Positions 1 through 10,734 of a stretch of DNA of 64,000 nucleotides are shown one piece after another. Origin of the DNA: an uncultured Monoglobus sp. (GTDB taxonomy: Bacteria; Bacillota; Clostridia; Monoglobales; Monoglobaceae); assembly GCA_947625055.1 (NCBI GenBank), contig CANQMT010000011.1, positions 1 through 64,000 of the forward strand, written 5' to 3'. Made by a program: the position numbers and the translations under genes. Within the stretch, counting starts at the first letter, position 1. The number at the start of each line of letters is the position of its first letter. The notes under the pieces were generated by a model. The model made no database searches. It was not told the DNA's origin and saw nothing but the letters and a program-made list of their open reading frames with translations.

Positions 1-23
1 TTACCTATATTTTATCATAAAAT

Positions 24-51
24 ACAGAAAAAGCCCAGTCTTTTCTGAGCT
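24..51 (-). terminator. Terminator after ppdK
   Basis: An imperfect stem (AGCCCAG/CTGAGCT) is followed on the minus strand by TTTTTCTG. It lies about 70 nt beyond the ppdK stop. A second, perfect 12-bp hairpin (AGCGGCGGCATA) sits at 78-103; its T-run is on the plus-strand side, so it would work better for transcription entering from the left. Confidence 0.6.
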
Positions 52-77
52 TTTTCTTCCCTTTTTCGACAGTCTGC

Positions 78-103
78 AGCGGCGGCATAAATATGCCGCC
101 GCT
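78..103. terminator. Perfect 12-bp hairpin downstream of ppdK
   Basis: AGCGGCGGCATA pairs exactly with TATGCCGCCGCT across a 2-nt gap. TGATTTTTT follows on the plus side. It may insulate ppdK from both directions or protect the mRNA 3' end. Confidence 0.5.
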
Positions 104-117
104 TGATTTTTTAAATT

Positions 118-2745
<2,628 letters not shown>

Positions 2746-2797
2746 ATGATTTTCTCCTTTTGATATTATATTGTTTAAAAATTATTTACTTATTTTT

Positions 2798-2942
2798 GGC
2801 TCTCCCTTTGGGGAGAGCTGGATTTCCGCCGTAAGGCGGAAAGACTGAGAGGGGTCCTAATCACTATTCCCTGATCACTAATTGCTATGTTGGCTGAGAG
2901 GGGTCCCTAGTCCCTAGTTCCTATTCCCTAGTCCCTACGTTG
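2798..2942. repeat. Interspersed repeat with TCCCTA/TCACTA arrays
   Basis: Starts with a hairpin-rich block (CTCCCTTTGGGGAGAG, then TTTCCGCCGTAAGGCGGAAA) and runs into short tandem-like tracts of ATCACTATTCCC and CCCTAGTCCCTA type. A related composite lies at 38258-38347, and an inverted piece of the CACTAAT tract at 35588-35630. It is non-coding and is one of at least three dispersed copies here. Confidence 0.7.
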
Positions 2943-3365
2943 CCTTATCTTCTCAAAGAACTCATCAAGCACCGCGGCGCATTCCTTTTCCATAATGCCG
3001 CAGTAATACTCAACGTCAAAACCGTCGACCGGGTTTGACGCCACATAACCGCGCCCGCGGTCATAGGCTCCGAAATACAGCCTGCGCATCCGCGCCTGCG
3101 AGATCGCGCCCGCGCACATCATGCAAGGCTCGAGAGTGACATACATGTCGCACCCGTCAAGCCGCCAGTCCCCGAGCGCCGCGCATGCGCGCTCGATCGC
3201 GGTGATCTCGGCGTGTCGGACGGCGTTCCCGTCGGCTTCGCGCGTGTTGCGCGCGGCGGCAACAACTTGTCCGTTTTTTACTATCACCGCGCCGACCGGA
3301 ACGTCTCCGGCGGCGGCAGCCGCCTCGGCTTCCCGCAGCGCGAGCATCATATACTCATTCAACAT
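2928..3365 (-). CDS. tadA: tRNA-specific adenosine deaminase
   Basis: Deaminates A34 of tRNA-Arg(ACG) to inosine. The cytidine-deaminase-fold zinc site is complete: H51 and E53 in RHAEITAIE, then C81 and C84 in LEPCMMC. From the chosen ATG (MLNEYMML) it is 145 aa, a usual length; the longer track ORF adds nine atypical residues. The Shine-Dalgarno sequence for this start is weak, and the second ATG pair (MM at residues 6-7) is an alternative. The 3' end runs into the dispersed CCCTAG repeat, so the last residues (IRQRRRD) lie at the repeat edge. Confidence 0.93.
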   Translation of the reverse strand: MLNEYMMLALREAEAAAAAGDVPVGAVIVKNGQVVAAARNTREADGNAVRHAEITAIERACAALGDWRLDGCDMYVTLEPCMMCAGAISQARMRRLYFGAYDRGRGYVASNPVDGFDVEYYCGIMEKECAAVLDEFFEKIRQRRD

Positions 3366-3439
3366 AATCGCTACGTTACCGCACGAGAGCATGGCAGGAT
3401 GATCCTGCCATGCCCCGCGGAAATTTTGCTTAGTTTAGA

Positions 3440-3673
3440 TTAATCAACAATGTAGGGCTTGAGTGCCGCTATAACATCATCGCCACAGTCGTCACAATGG
3501 ATCTGAACCTCGATCGGGCTTGACAGATCCAAGCTGTAGATGCCCATGATTGACTTCGCATCAACAACATATCTGCCCGAAACGAGATCAATGTCGCAAG
3601 CGAACTTTGAAACGATGCCGTTAAAATCCTTAACAGCGTTCATTGAACCTAACTTCACATTTACCTTTTTCAT
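3440..3673 (-). CDS. HPr-family protein lacking the active-site His
   Basis: A 77-aa protein with the HPr fold pattern. The regulatory-serine motif is intact (S41 in AKSIMGIYSLD), but the segment where HPr has GxHARPA reads SMNAVKDFNGIVSKF. No phosphorylatable histidine exists at the active site; the only His is far away in QIHCDD. It cannot pass phosphate in the PTS. By analogy with Crh of Bacillus it could be a regulatory HPr-like protein phosphorylated on Ser by HPr kinase (inference). It has its own promoter and an AGGTAGAAAG ribosome site, and stands alone between tadA and a membrane-protein gene. Confidence 0.85.
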   Translation of the reverse strand: MKKVNVKLGSMNAVKDFNGIVSKFACDIDLVSGRYVVDAKSIMGIYSLDLSSPIEVQIHCDDCGDDVIAALKPYIVD

Positions 3674-3725
3674 TTCTTTCTACCTCCATTTTAAAAGTTG
3701 TAGCTTTATATTTTTTCTCACCTTA

Positions 3726-3754
3726 ATTATATAATTTTATCCGCCTTTAGTCAA
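3726..3754 (-). promoter_or_regulatory. Promoter of the HPr-like gene
   Basis: Minus strand TTGACT, 17 nt, TATAAT. The predicted start gives a leader of about 45 nt before the ATG at 3673. Confidence 0.75.
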
Positions 3755-3837
3755 TCATTAATTTTATAATTCTTACATAATTTTCTTAAGGTTTTTTTAT
3801 GCACTTTTTCCAATTTATTAAATAATTGTCAAAAAAT

Positions 3838-3872
3838 GCGAGAAGCCGCGGCAAAAGAGCCGCGGCTTCTCT
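3838..3872 (-). terminator. Hairpin in the 3674-4060 gap
   Basis: AGAAGCCGCGG pairs with CCGCGGCTTCT. On the minus strand it is followed by CGCATTTTTTG, so it suits as terminator for the 4061-4474 gene about 190 nt upstream. The rest of this 387-bp gap holds the HPr-like promoter and AT-rich sequence with no supported gene. Confidence 0.6.
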
Positions 3873-4060
3873 GAGTTTATTTTCAGTGGATGAGACTGAA
3901 ATAACAAAGTTAATAAAAAAGCTGCTCGGCTGTAAGCCGTAAATGCTCACAACCGAGGCTATATTATATCACATATTTATTAAACTGTCAACGGTTTTTT
4001 TGAAATTTTTAAATATTTTCCCGCAAACCGTTATTCGGTCGATTTTTTGCGTTTTTCCGA

Positions 4061-4474
4061 TCATCCTTTGGCCTTCAGCACGGCATAGCATATGATATAC
4101 AAAACAAACAGCGCGCACAAAGTGAGCGCGACAGTCACCGCCGCCTCCTTCATTCCGACAAATTCCAGGATCATGATCGCGGCCGCGGCGGCATAAACGA
4201 AAATCAAATACGCCCACCTGATCGCCTTGTTGTAAATCATTATATTGCGCTCGTCGGTCGACTCGATCTCGAGTTTTTTAAGCTTTTCGGGGTCTGACAG
4301 GATCCTCCCGTTCTTGATCAGCATAGCGAGACCGCAGGCGGCGTACGCGCAGCCGAATGACAAAAACACTTCCGGCATATATCCCGTAAACTGCAGGACC
4401 GCAAGCGCCGCGCCGATAACAACGAGCAGCGCGTAATATATCATGTTTATTTTCATCTTTTTCTTAAATTCCAT
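4061..4474 (-). CDS. Four-helix membrane protein paired with an XRE regulator
   Basis: A 137-aa integral membrane protein with about four hydrophobic helices (near residues 11-29, 34-52, 84-105 and 110-132) and a short polar loop containing ESTDERNIM. Pairing of small four-helix proteins with a short XRE regulator is common in Firmicutes, but the molecular function is unknown to me. The gene starts 6 nt after the stop of the upstream XRE gene, so the two form an operon under the XRE promoter. No catalytic motif is visible. Confidence 0.75.
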   Translation of the reverse strand: MEFKKKMKINMIYYALLVVIGAALAVLQFTGYMPEVFLSFGCAYAACGLAMLIKNGRILSDPEKLKKLEIESTDERNIMIYNKAIRWAYLIFVYAAAAAIMILEFVGMKEAAVTVALTLCALFVLYIICYAVLKAKG

Positions 4475-4480
4475 AATTAA

Positions 4481-4681
4481 TTATTGATCCTCCTCAAAAA
4501 TAAATACGTTTTCGATTGACTCGCCGAAAAACGCGGCGATCTTGTGCGCCAGCGGCAGCGAGGCGCAGTATGTTCCCTTTTCAATGGCGATTATCGTCTG
4601 CCGCGTAACGCCAAGCGACCTCGCCAGCTCGTCCTGGGTTATTCCCATCGCCTTCCTGAGCTCTCTGATCCTGTTTTTCAG
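4481..4681 (-). CDS. Short XRE-family transcriptional regulator
   Basis: A 66-aa Cro/CI-type helix-turn-helix (GITQDELARSLGVTRQTI) covering almost the whole protein, like other regulators of this small family, whose members usually begin MKNRIRELRK. Here that exact position is a CTG codon at 4679-4681, placed 8 nt after GGAAGGAG. The only upstream ATG (4711) lies before the Shine-Dalgarno and only a few nt from the predicted transcript start, so I prefer the CTG start. It probably controls itself and the downstream membrane protein through the inverted repeat over its promoter. Confidence 0.85.
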   Translation of the reverse strand: MKNRIRELRKAMGITQDELARSLGVTRQTIIAIEKGTYCASLPLAHKIAAFFGESIENVFIFEEDQ

Positions 4682-4697
4682 AAAATCATCTCCTTCC

Positions 4698-4768
4698 AAA
4701 ATGTAAAACATGCTTTACATTTTAATTATATCACGAATTTCAAAAATGTCAAGTATATTTTACATTTT
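4698..4768 (-). promoter_or_regulatory. Promoter and operator of the XRE/membrane-protein operon
   Basis: Minus strand TTGACA (4747-4752), 16 nt, TATAAT (4725-4730). An inverted repeat AAAATGTAAA (4698-4707) / TTTACATTTT (4714-4723) covers the predicted start, and a third TTTACATTTT box lies at 4759-4768 upstream of -35. This is a likely autoregulatory operator set. Confidence 0.7.
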
Positions 4769-4811
4769 TATTTAAAAATATTCCGGACGGTTTTTGCCGC
4801 CCGGAACGGCT

Positions 4812-5789
4812 TTATATGCCGTATTTATTATTTTTTATCATATCGATGACCCTGCGGCGCACCGAAACGGGGCTTAATACCTCGCACGAGTCTATGTAGC
4901 TGCCCGCCCAGTACACTATTCCGGTCAGGCTCCCTGTCACTGCGGCGTTAAAGGTTTTGCCGTCCGGATTTTTCACTATGCTTATCTCAGCTCCGAATCT
5001 GTCGATAACGTGGTCCAAAATGCTGTTGTCGCATCTCAGAACGACCTTGCCGGTCTCGCCGCCGTACATAAATATGGAGCGGTCGGTATAATTGATCGGC
5101 GAAAAGCCCTGAGGCGGAGGCAGCGCGGGAACGTCCTCAAGAATATCAATGCCTTTTATTTTATCTATTCTGAACTGGCTTATCGGATCGTCATGAGAGT
5201 CGCATTTGCAGAGCAGATAATAATGCTCGTTCGCCGCCACCATCGCGAAGGGGCTCACGATGTATTTCTGCTCTCTGCGCGGCACCAGCTTTTTGTCAAA
5301 ATCATATTTAAGGTACACAAAGCTCACCTTGCGCCTGCTGCCGATCGCCTCGTCAAGCATGTCAATGCTCAGAAATATCTCCTTGTTGTCGGTCTTTCTT
5401 TCGCTTCCGAGCGCGGTCAGCGACGCGTAGGTTTTGCGCTTGGAACGCGGCAGCAGCTTCTGGAGCTTTTCAACAAGCTCCGTCGAATAACTGTCCGGGA
5501 TGCTCGGGTTCGAGTAAACGCTGTCAATAAGCATCCGCATCTCGGACGTGTCAAAGTCGCGGTTCTCAAGATAATATCCCTTGCCGTTGTCCTCGGGCGT
5601 TGAGATCTCGTAGCCCATTTCGGAAAGCACTGCCACACAGCTATATACCGTGCGCCGGTCGACGCTCAGGTCATAATCGGTTTTCATGCGCCCGATTATC
5701 CCGCTCATCTTTAAAATGTGGTCAAAATCCGAAAATTCTTTCAATATCTCAAGCACACACAATGTATTCGCCTTGGCTGTAAGCTTCAT
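4812..5789 (-). CDS. WYL-domain transcriptional regulator
   Basis: A 325-aa cytoplasmic regulator with an N-terminal winged helix-turn-helix (about residues 1-70, including SVDRRTVYSCVAVLSEMGY) followed by a WYL ligand-sensing domain around residues 150-230 (FVYLKYDF to HYYLLCKCDSHDD) and a C-terminal extension. WYL proteins sense nucleic-acid-derived or other ligands; the target here is not evident. The ATG at 5789 is chosen over the track start because GGAGGG lies 7 nt upstream and the extra 50 residues have no family character. It stands alone, convergent to nothing and divergent from the small XRE gene at 6097. Confidence 0.85.
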   Translation of the reverse strand: MKLTAKANTLCVLEILKEFSDFDHILKMSGIIGRMKTDYDLSVDRRTVYSCVAVLSEMGYEISTPEDNGKGYYLENRDFDTSEMRMLIDSVYSNPSIPDSYSTELVEKLQKLLPRSKRKTYASLTALGSERKTDNKEIFLSIDMLDEAIGSRRKVSFVYLKYDFDKKLVPRREQKYIVSPFAMVAANEHYYLLCKCDSHDDPISQFRIDKIKGIDILEDVPALPPPQGFSPINYTDRSIFMYGGETGKVVLRCDNSILDHVIDRFGAEISIVKNPDGKTFNAAVTGSLTGIVYWAGSYIDSCEVLSPVSVRRRVIDMIKNNKYGI

Positions 5790-6096
5790 AAATATCCCTC
5801 CGTTTAAGCAATTATGGCTTCTGATCTTTACAGTCAATATATTATCACAAGCGAAGCACAAAAAACCGTACAGTCCCGACAGAAAATTTGACTTTGTCGG
5901 ATTTTCCCGTCTCGACTTTTTAACGCAGCCGCCAAACATAATAATATATTTAATTTTTCATATAATATTGTAAATGGATATTAAATATTATACAACAAAA
6001 TGCGAATTTTGTCAATAGTAAATTTATTTACTAAACACCTTTATAAATTATATCCGTATGATATGATAAAGAAAAAGTGAAAAGCGGTAATATAAT
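5790..6096. promoter_or_regulatory. Divergent intergenic region with a palindromic box
   Basis: This 307-bp AT-rich region separates the WYL gene from the XRE gene. It contains a perfect 16-bp palindrome AGTAAATTTATTTACT at 6017-6032, and TATGATA at about 6062 that could be the -10 for the XRE gene. The palindrome is a candidate operator for one of the two flanking regulators. No open reading frame is supported. Confidence 0.4.
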
Positions 6097-6297
6097 ATGA
6101 AATATATCAAAAAAATCCGCGATCTGAGGGAGGACAACGATTTAACACAGGCTCAGATCGCAAAGCTCCTTGGCACGTCCCAGACAATGTATTCAAGATA
6201 TGAACGCGGCGCGAATGAGCTGCCCATTCATCATCTGGTCAAGCTGTGCGAAATTTATGACGTGTCCGCCGATTATATCCTGGATATTGAAAAGTAA
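6097..6297 (+). CDS. Small XRE-family regulator
   Basis: A 66-aa Cro/CI-like helix-turn-helix protein (LTQAQIAKLLGTSQTMYSRYERG) with a short C-terminal segment (YDVSADYILDIEK) typical of standalone regulators. The single plus-strand gene in this stretch ends directly at a bidirectional hairpin terminator shared with typA. Target unknown; the palindrome upstream suggests autoregulation. A clear Shine-Dalgarno sequence is lacking (AAAGCGGTAATATAATATG). Confidence 0.85.
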   Translation: MKYIKKIRDLREDNDLTQAQIAKLLGTSQTMYSRYERGANELPIHHLVKLCEIYDVSADYILDIEK

Positions 6298-6321
6298 AAA
6301 GCGCCCTCGGGCGCTTTTTAT
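6297..6321. terminator. Bidirectional terminator, XRE gene / typA
   Basis: AAAAAGCGCCC-TCG-GGGCGCTTTTT type hairpin between convergent genes, with A-tract and T-tract on opposite sides. It overlaps the typA stop codon (6318-6320). Confidence 0.85.
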
Positions 6322-8135
6322 GCTTTTGCGCGCGCTTTGGCGCGCAGTTGATTATTCAGTATTTTTTTTCGTATTCTCAAATGGTTCGGAGTTACCTCCA
6401 AAAGCTCGTCATCGGCCAGAAATTCAAGGCAGGCCTCAAGGCTCATCTGTATCGGCGGCGTGAGCTTTAATGCCTCGTCGCTGCCCGACGCGCGCGTGTT
6501 TGTGAGCTGTTTTTTCTTGCAGACATTGACGTTTATGTCCTCGGCCTTGGGGTTGACGCCCACGACCATACCCTCGTAGACCTCGACGCCGGGGCCGATA
6601 AACAGAGAGCCGCGGTCCTGGACTTTAAACAGGCCGTATCCCACGGCCTCGCCGGTCTCAAACGCGACAAGCGAGCCCGTATGGCGGCTGTGGATCTCGC
6701 CCTTGTAGGGCTGATAGTCATAAAACACCGAGCTCAGTATTCCCTCGCCCTTGGTGTCGGTCAGAAACTCGCTCCTGTAGCCCAAAAGTCCCCTTGAGGG
6801 AATGAGATATTCAAGGCGCATGCGCGACCCCTGCGGGGCCATCGACTGCATCTCGCCCTTGCGGCTGCCGATCTTTTCCATAACGGCCCCCATATTTTCT
6901 TCGGGCACGTCGATCACGAGCTTTTCTATCGGCTCGCATTTTTGGCCGTCGATCTCCTTATAAAGCACCTTGGGCGTTCCGACCATGAACTCATAGCCCT
7001 CGCGGCGCATAGTCTCGATCAGGATAGAGATGTGCATCTCGCCTCTGCCCGCCACGCGGAAGCTGTCGGTTGTCTCGCCGTCGGAGACGCGCAGCGACAC
7101 GTCCTTCAAAAGCTCGCGGCTGAGCCTGTCCCTTATCTGTCTTGATGTGACGAACTTGCCGTCTCTGCCCGCGAACGGGCCGTCGTTTACCGAGAAAGTC
7201 ATCTCGATCGTCGGCTCGCTTATCTTAACGAACGGCAGCGGCTCGACGCTTTCGGGAGCGCAGATCGTGTCGCCTATAGTGATGTCGGGAATGCCCGAAA
7301 AGCAGATTATGTCGCCCACCTGTGCCTCGGTAACGGCGGTGCGGCCGAGACCGTCTATCTGATAGAGGTTGACCATTTTGGCCTTGTACGGCTCGTGGTT
7401 CTCGTGGTATTCCGCCACCTCGACCTCCTGGTTCTGCGCTATTCTGCCGCGCTCGATGCGGCCTATGCCTATTCTTCCGACATAGTCGTTGTAGTCTATC
7501 GAGGACACCAGCATCTGCAGCGGGGCGTTCTCGTCGCCCTCGGGCGCGGGGATATAATTCTTTATCGTCTCAAACAAAACCTTGAGGTCCTTGCCTTCCT
7601 CGTACTGTGAAAGCGACGCGGTGCCCGCTCTGCCCGAGCAGAATAAGATCGGGCTTTCAAGCTGCTCGTCGTTCGCGTCAAGGTCAATAAGCAGATCAAG
7701 GATCTCGTCGGGTATCTCGTCAAGCCGCGCGTCGGGACGGTCTATCTTGTTGACCACAACGATGACCCTGTGGTTCATCTCAAGGGCCTTCTGCAGCACG
7801 AACCGCGTCTGCGGCATGGGGCCCTCGGCGGCGTCGACCAGAAGGATTACGCCGTTCACCATCTTGAGTATGCGCTCGACCTCGCCGCTGAAATCGGCGT
7901 GTCCCGGCGTGTCGATGATGTTCATTTTTATTCCCTCATAGTAAACCGAGGTGTTTTTGGAAAGGATAGTTATTCCCCTCTCGCGCTCAAGGTCGTTGCT
8001 GTCCATGACGCGCTCCTCGACTACCTGATTTTCGCGGTACACCCCGCCCTGTTTGAGCATCTCATCGACCAGCGTGGTCTTTCCGTGGTCAACATGGGCG
8101 ATTATCGCTATGTTTCTTAAATCCTCTCTTATCAT
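6318..8135 (-). CDS. typA: Ribosome-associated GTPase TypA/BipA
   Basis: A translational GTPase related to EF-G/LepA, implicated in ribosome assembly and stress adaptation. Start at MIREDLRN (605 aa); the track adds three residues. The G1 motif [10 protein letters not shown]2 region with RERGITI, G3 DTPGHADF and G4 NKID are all present, followed by domain II and the BipA-type C-terminal half (GSRMRLEYLIPSRGLLGYRSEF). The ribosome site AAAGGAG precedes the start. It is transcribed from its own promoter, downstream of ispE on the same strand. Confidence 0.96.
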   Translation of the reverse strand: MIREDLRNIAIIAHVDHGKTTLVDEMLKQGGVYRENQVVEERVMDSNDLERERGITILSKNTSVYYEGIKMNIIDTPGHADFSGEVERILKMVNGVILLVDAAEGPMPQTRFVLQKALEMNHRVIVVVNKIDRPDARLDEIPDEILDLLIDLDANDEQLESPILFCSGRAGTASLSQYEEGKDLKVLFETIKNYIPAPEGDENAPLQMLVSSIDYNDYVGRIGIGRIERGRIAQNQEVEVAEYHENHEPYKAKMVNLYQIDGLGRTAVTEAQVGDIICFSGIPDITIGDTICAPESVEPLPFVKISEPTIEMTFSVNDGPFAGRDGKFVTSRQIRDRLSRELLKDVSLRVSDGETTDSFRVAGRGEMHISILIETMRREGYEFMVGTPKVLYKEIDGQKCEPIEKLVIDVPEENMGAVMEKIGSRKGEMQSMAPQGSRMRLEYLIPSRGLLGYRSEFLTDTKGEGILSSVFYDYQPYKGEIHSRHTGSLVAFETGEAVGYGLFKVQDRGSLFIGPGVEVYEGMVVGVNPKAEDINVNVCKKKQLTNTRASGSDEALKLTPPIQMSLEACLEFLADDELLEVTPNHLRIRKKILNNQLRAKARAKA

Positions 8136-8196
8136 AAAAACCAACGTCTCCTTTACGTCAGAGCCCGCGCGGATGTCCGCGGGTTAAAATTTCTCC

Positions 8197-8257
8197 AAAA
8201 AGAAGCGCCCGTTTAAAGCGCTTCTGATATTATAGCACATATGAAATTGTCTGTAAA
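8197..8257 (-). promoter_or_regulatory. typA promoter overlapping a terminator hairpin
   Basis: Minus strand TTTACA (8252-8257), 17 nt, TATAAT (8229-8234). Directly downstream an 8-bp stem AGAAGCGC/GCGCTTCT (8201-8225) is followed by TTTTT. The predicted start (about 8222) lies inside the first arm, so only read-through RNA from ispE could form the full terminator. Confidence 0.6.
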
Positions 8258-8310
8258 TGCCAAATATAATCAAAAATCACGCCGCTCGGGCCCCGCGATT
8301 GGGCATTTTC

Positions 8311-9165
8311 CTACACAACCCACAGTCCGCCGCGGTCGGGAACCGCCGCCGCGAATTTTTCCTTTGCCTCCTCCGCGGCGCCGCGGCTGTCAAATATCCC
8401 GAATACCGCGCTGCCGCTGCCGCTCATCAGGGCGCGCTCCGCGCCCAAGGCCGAAAGCCGCTCCTTATACTCAGCGATCTCGGGGCAGGCGGGGATCGAA
8501 ACGCCCTCAAACACGTTGCCCATATTTTCAAACATTCCGCGCCTGTCGCCGCGCCGTATCGCGTCGGCCAGTCCGTCAACATTCATTCCGTCGGGCTTTT
8601 TTGAAAAATCGAGGTTTTCATAGGCCCACTTGGTGGATATGCTCTTTTCGGGCTTCGCGATAACAAAGCTCATCGCGGGCGGATCGGGCAGCGGCGTCAG
8701 GATCTCGCCTATGCCCTCGGCGAGGGCGCAGCAGTCCATAACGCAGAACGGCACGTCGGCGCCGAGCTTAAGTCCGATCTCAAGCCTCTTTTCGAGCGAG
8801 AGCGGATCTCCCAGAAGCTCGTCAAGCATGTTTATGACTCCCGCGGCGTCCGCGCTGCCGCCCGCCATTCCGGCGCCCATAGGCACCCGTTTTTCAATGA
8901 ATATATCGCAGCCGCAGTCCGCGCCGGCCGCGGCGAGCGCGGCCTCGGCGGCCCTGTAGGCTATGTTCCCGCGGCCCTTAGGCATGTCCGGGTCGCTGCC
9001 GCCGAGCATGATTTTCCCGTCGTCTCTGAGCGACACGCGAACCTCATCGCCGAGAGCCACGCGCATCATAATCATGCGCACCGTATGGTAGCCGTTTGGC
9101 AGCCGATCAAGCACGTCGATAGCCAGATTAATTTTCGCTTTGCAAAGTCTTGTTAATGAATTCAT
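8311..9165 (-). CDS. ispE: 4-diphosphocytidyl-2-C-methyl-D-erythritol kinase
   Basis: GHMP-family kinase of the MEP isoprenoid pathway; phosphorylates the 2-hydroxyl of CDP-methylerythritol. At 284 aa it is full length. N-terminal motif AKINLAIDVLDRLPNGYH, the ATP-binding glycine/serine loop VPMGAGMAGGSADAA and the C-terminal SGSGSAVFGIF are all present. No good Shine-Dalgarno precedes the ATG (ATAAAAATTATGAATTC), so translation may be weak. The stop is followed by the typA promoter region. Confidence 0.96.
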   Translation of the reverse strand: MNSLTRLCKAKINLAIDVLDRLPNGYHTVRMIMMRVALGDEVRVSLRDDGKIMLGGSDPDMPKGRGNIAYRAAEAALAAAGADCGCDIFIEKRVPMGAGMAGGSADAAGVINMLDELLGDPLSLEKRLEIGLKLGADVPFCVMDCCALAEGIGEILTPLPDPPAMSFVIAKPEKSISTKWAYENLDFSKKPDGMNVDGLADAIRRGDRRGMFENMGNVFEGVSIPACPEIAEYKERLSALGAERALMSGSGSAVFGIFDSRGAAEEAKEKFAAAVPDRGGLWVV

Positions 9166-9357
9166 AATTTTTATTTACGGATTTGCGCGGAGCCGCGTTC
9201 CCGACGCTGTCGTTTTTCACGACGAACCAAAGCCAAATTTCTTTTCATAACATTTCCCCCTTTTAAGTGCTGTTACCGTAATTATAACTTAAACATGCGT
9301 TTTCGTCAACAAAATTCGCGAAAATATGAAGGTTTTACCCGCGAAAATGTGAAGGTC

Positions 9358-10734
9358 TTATTCGTTCAAAAATCTCCGCATGATGTTCCTAGCTATCGGG
9401 GCGGCGGTTCGGCCGCCGGGCGCGCCATTGTTTTCAAGCAGCACGGCCACGCAGATCCTCGGATTTTCCGCCGGGGCGTAGCCCACGAACCACGAGTGAT
9501 CATCGCCGCTTTCGGTCTCGGCGGTGCCGGTCTTGCCGGCGACGGTGATCCCGTCGATCTGCGCGGTGGTTCCGGTTCCTTCCTCCACAACGCCTATCAT
9601 CATATCCGCCACATACGCGGCGCAGGCGGATCCCGCGCTTTCATACAGCACGCTCGGGTGCGCCTGGCCTATCACCGTTCCGTTTTCGGTGGTCACAGTC
9701 TCGACCAGATACGGCTTCATCATCCGCCCGCCGTTGGCGACCGCGGCCCCCATCATGGCCACATGCAGGGGAGTCATAACCAATCCGCCCTGGCCGATCG
9801 ACACCATAGCGGCGTCGAGATCGGTCATTCTTTTATACTGGATCTCGCTCCGGGATGTGGGTATGTCAAACTCTATGTCCTTATTCACGCCGAACTTTTC
9901 CGCCTCGGTCCTGACGCTCTCGGCGCCCAATTCGTAGCCCAGCGTACAGAACACATAGTTGCTGGACTTTTCAAACGCGGTCTTTATGTCGATCGGGCCG
10001 AAGACCTCGCCGCCGTAATTGCTGACCTCGACGTCGCCCTGCTTGAACACTCCCGGGTCATCAAAGGTCTCGGTGGTCATGCCGTTTTCGTAAACCGCGG
10101 CAGATGTGACTATCTTATAAGTCGAGCCGGGCGGATACAGGCCGCGGGTGGCGCGGGCCAGGAACGGAGACTCGGGATCCTCCATTATTTCCTCCCAATC
10201 CTCCTCGATCGAGCCCGGGTCAAAATCCGGAAGGCTGACCATAGCCAATATCTGGCCTGTCGTGGGCTCGATCGCCACGATCGCTCCGTTCCGTCCGTCA
10301 AGCTGGTCATAGGCGTATTCCTGAAGATAATCGAGGATCGTCAAGTGCAGATCGTTGCCCGGTCGTATGTCTCCGATAGTCAGTCCGATGTTTCCCTTGC
10401 CGATAAGATCGCTGTCGCGCGTCATCTCAAGCTGCGTCTTGCCGTAGACCTGAGACGAATAACCGATAACATGCGAATACAGTCTGCCGCGCGGATAGCG
10501 GCGGATGCGCGAGCCGTCGCCTTCGATCTCGGTCTCGGCCAGAAGCTCACCCTCGCTTGAATATATGCTTCCGCGCTTTATCTTCTGCTCGCTCTCCCAC
10601 TGTCGGCGGTTGTAGGGATTGGTGTAGACGCTTTGCGCCCTGAACATATTGAACCAAAGGAGATACGAGGCCAGCGCCAGGAACAGCAGCGCGACAGCCA
10701 CAAGAACTCTTATGATCCGCTTGTTAACGTTCAT
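9358..10734 (-). CDS. Penicillin-binding transpeptidase (PBP2/FtsI type)
   Basis: Class B PBP that cross-links peptidoglycan, anchored by one N-terminal membrane helix (about residues 8-28). The transpeptidase motifs are complete: S204-T-Y-K, S257-S-N and K401-T-G-T. At 458 aa it is short and lacks PASTA repeats. It overlaps the end of the upstream FtsW/RodA gene by 11 nt, so the pair is translationally linked and probably acts as a SEDS-bPBP synthase unit. The FHA protein gene lies just upstream. This FHA-FtsW-PbpA order is common in Clostridia and Actinobacteria. Whether it serves elongation or division is not decided by sequence. Confidence 0.93.
   Translation of the reverse strand: MNVNKRIIRVLVAVALLFLALASYLLWFNMFRAQSVYTNPYNRRQWESEQKIKRGSIYSSEGELLAETEIEGDGSRIRRYPRGRLYSHVIGYSSQVYGKTQLEMTRDSDLIGKGNIGLTIGDIRPGNDLHLTILDYLQEYAYDQLDGRNGAIVAIEPTTGQILAMVSLPDFDPGSIEEDWEEIMEDPESPFLARATRGLYPPGSTYKIVTSAAVYENGMTTETFDDPGVFKQGDVEVSNYGGEVFGPIDIKTAFEKSSNYVFCTLGYELGAESVRTEAEKFGVNKDIEFDIPTSRSEIQYKRMTDLDAAMVSIGQGGLVMTPLHVAMMGAAVANGGRMMKPYLVETVTTENGTVIGQAHPSVLYESAGSACAAYVADMMIGVVEEGTGTTAQIDGITVAGKTGTAETESGDDHSWFVGYAPAENPRICVAVLLENNGAPGGRTAAPIARNIMRRFLNE

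Noticed and set aside
9295-10560. 421-aa plus-strand frame opposite the PBP gene
   Set aside because: Shadow frame; low-complexity, His/Arg-rich translation with no family features.
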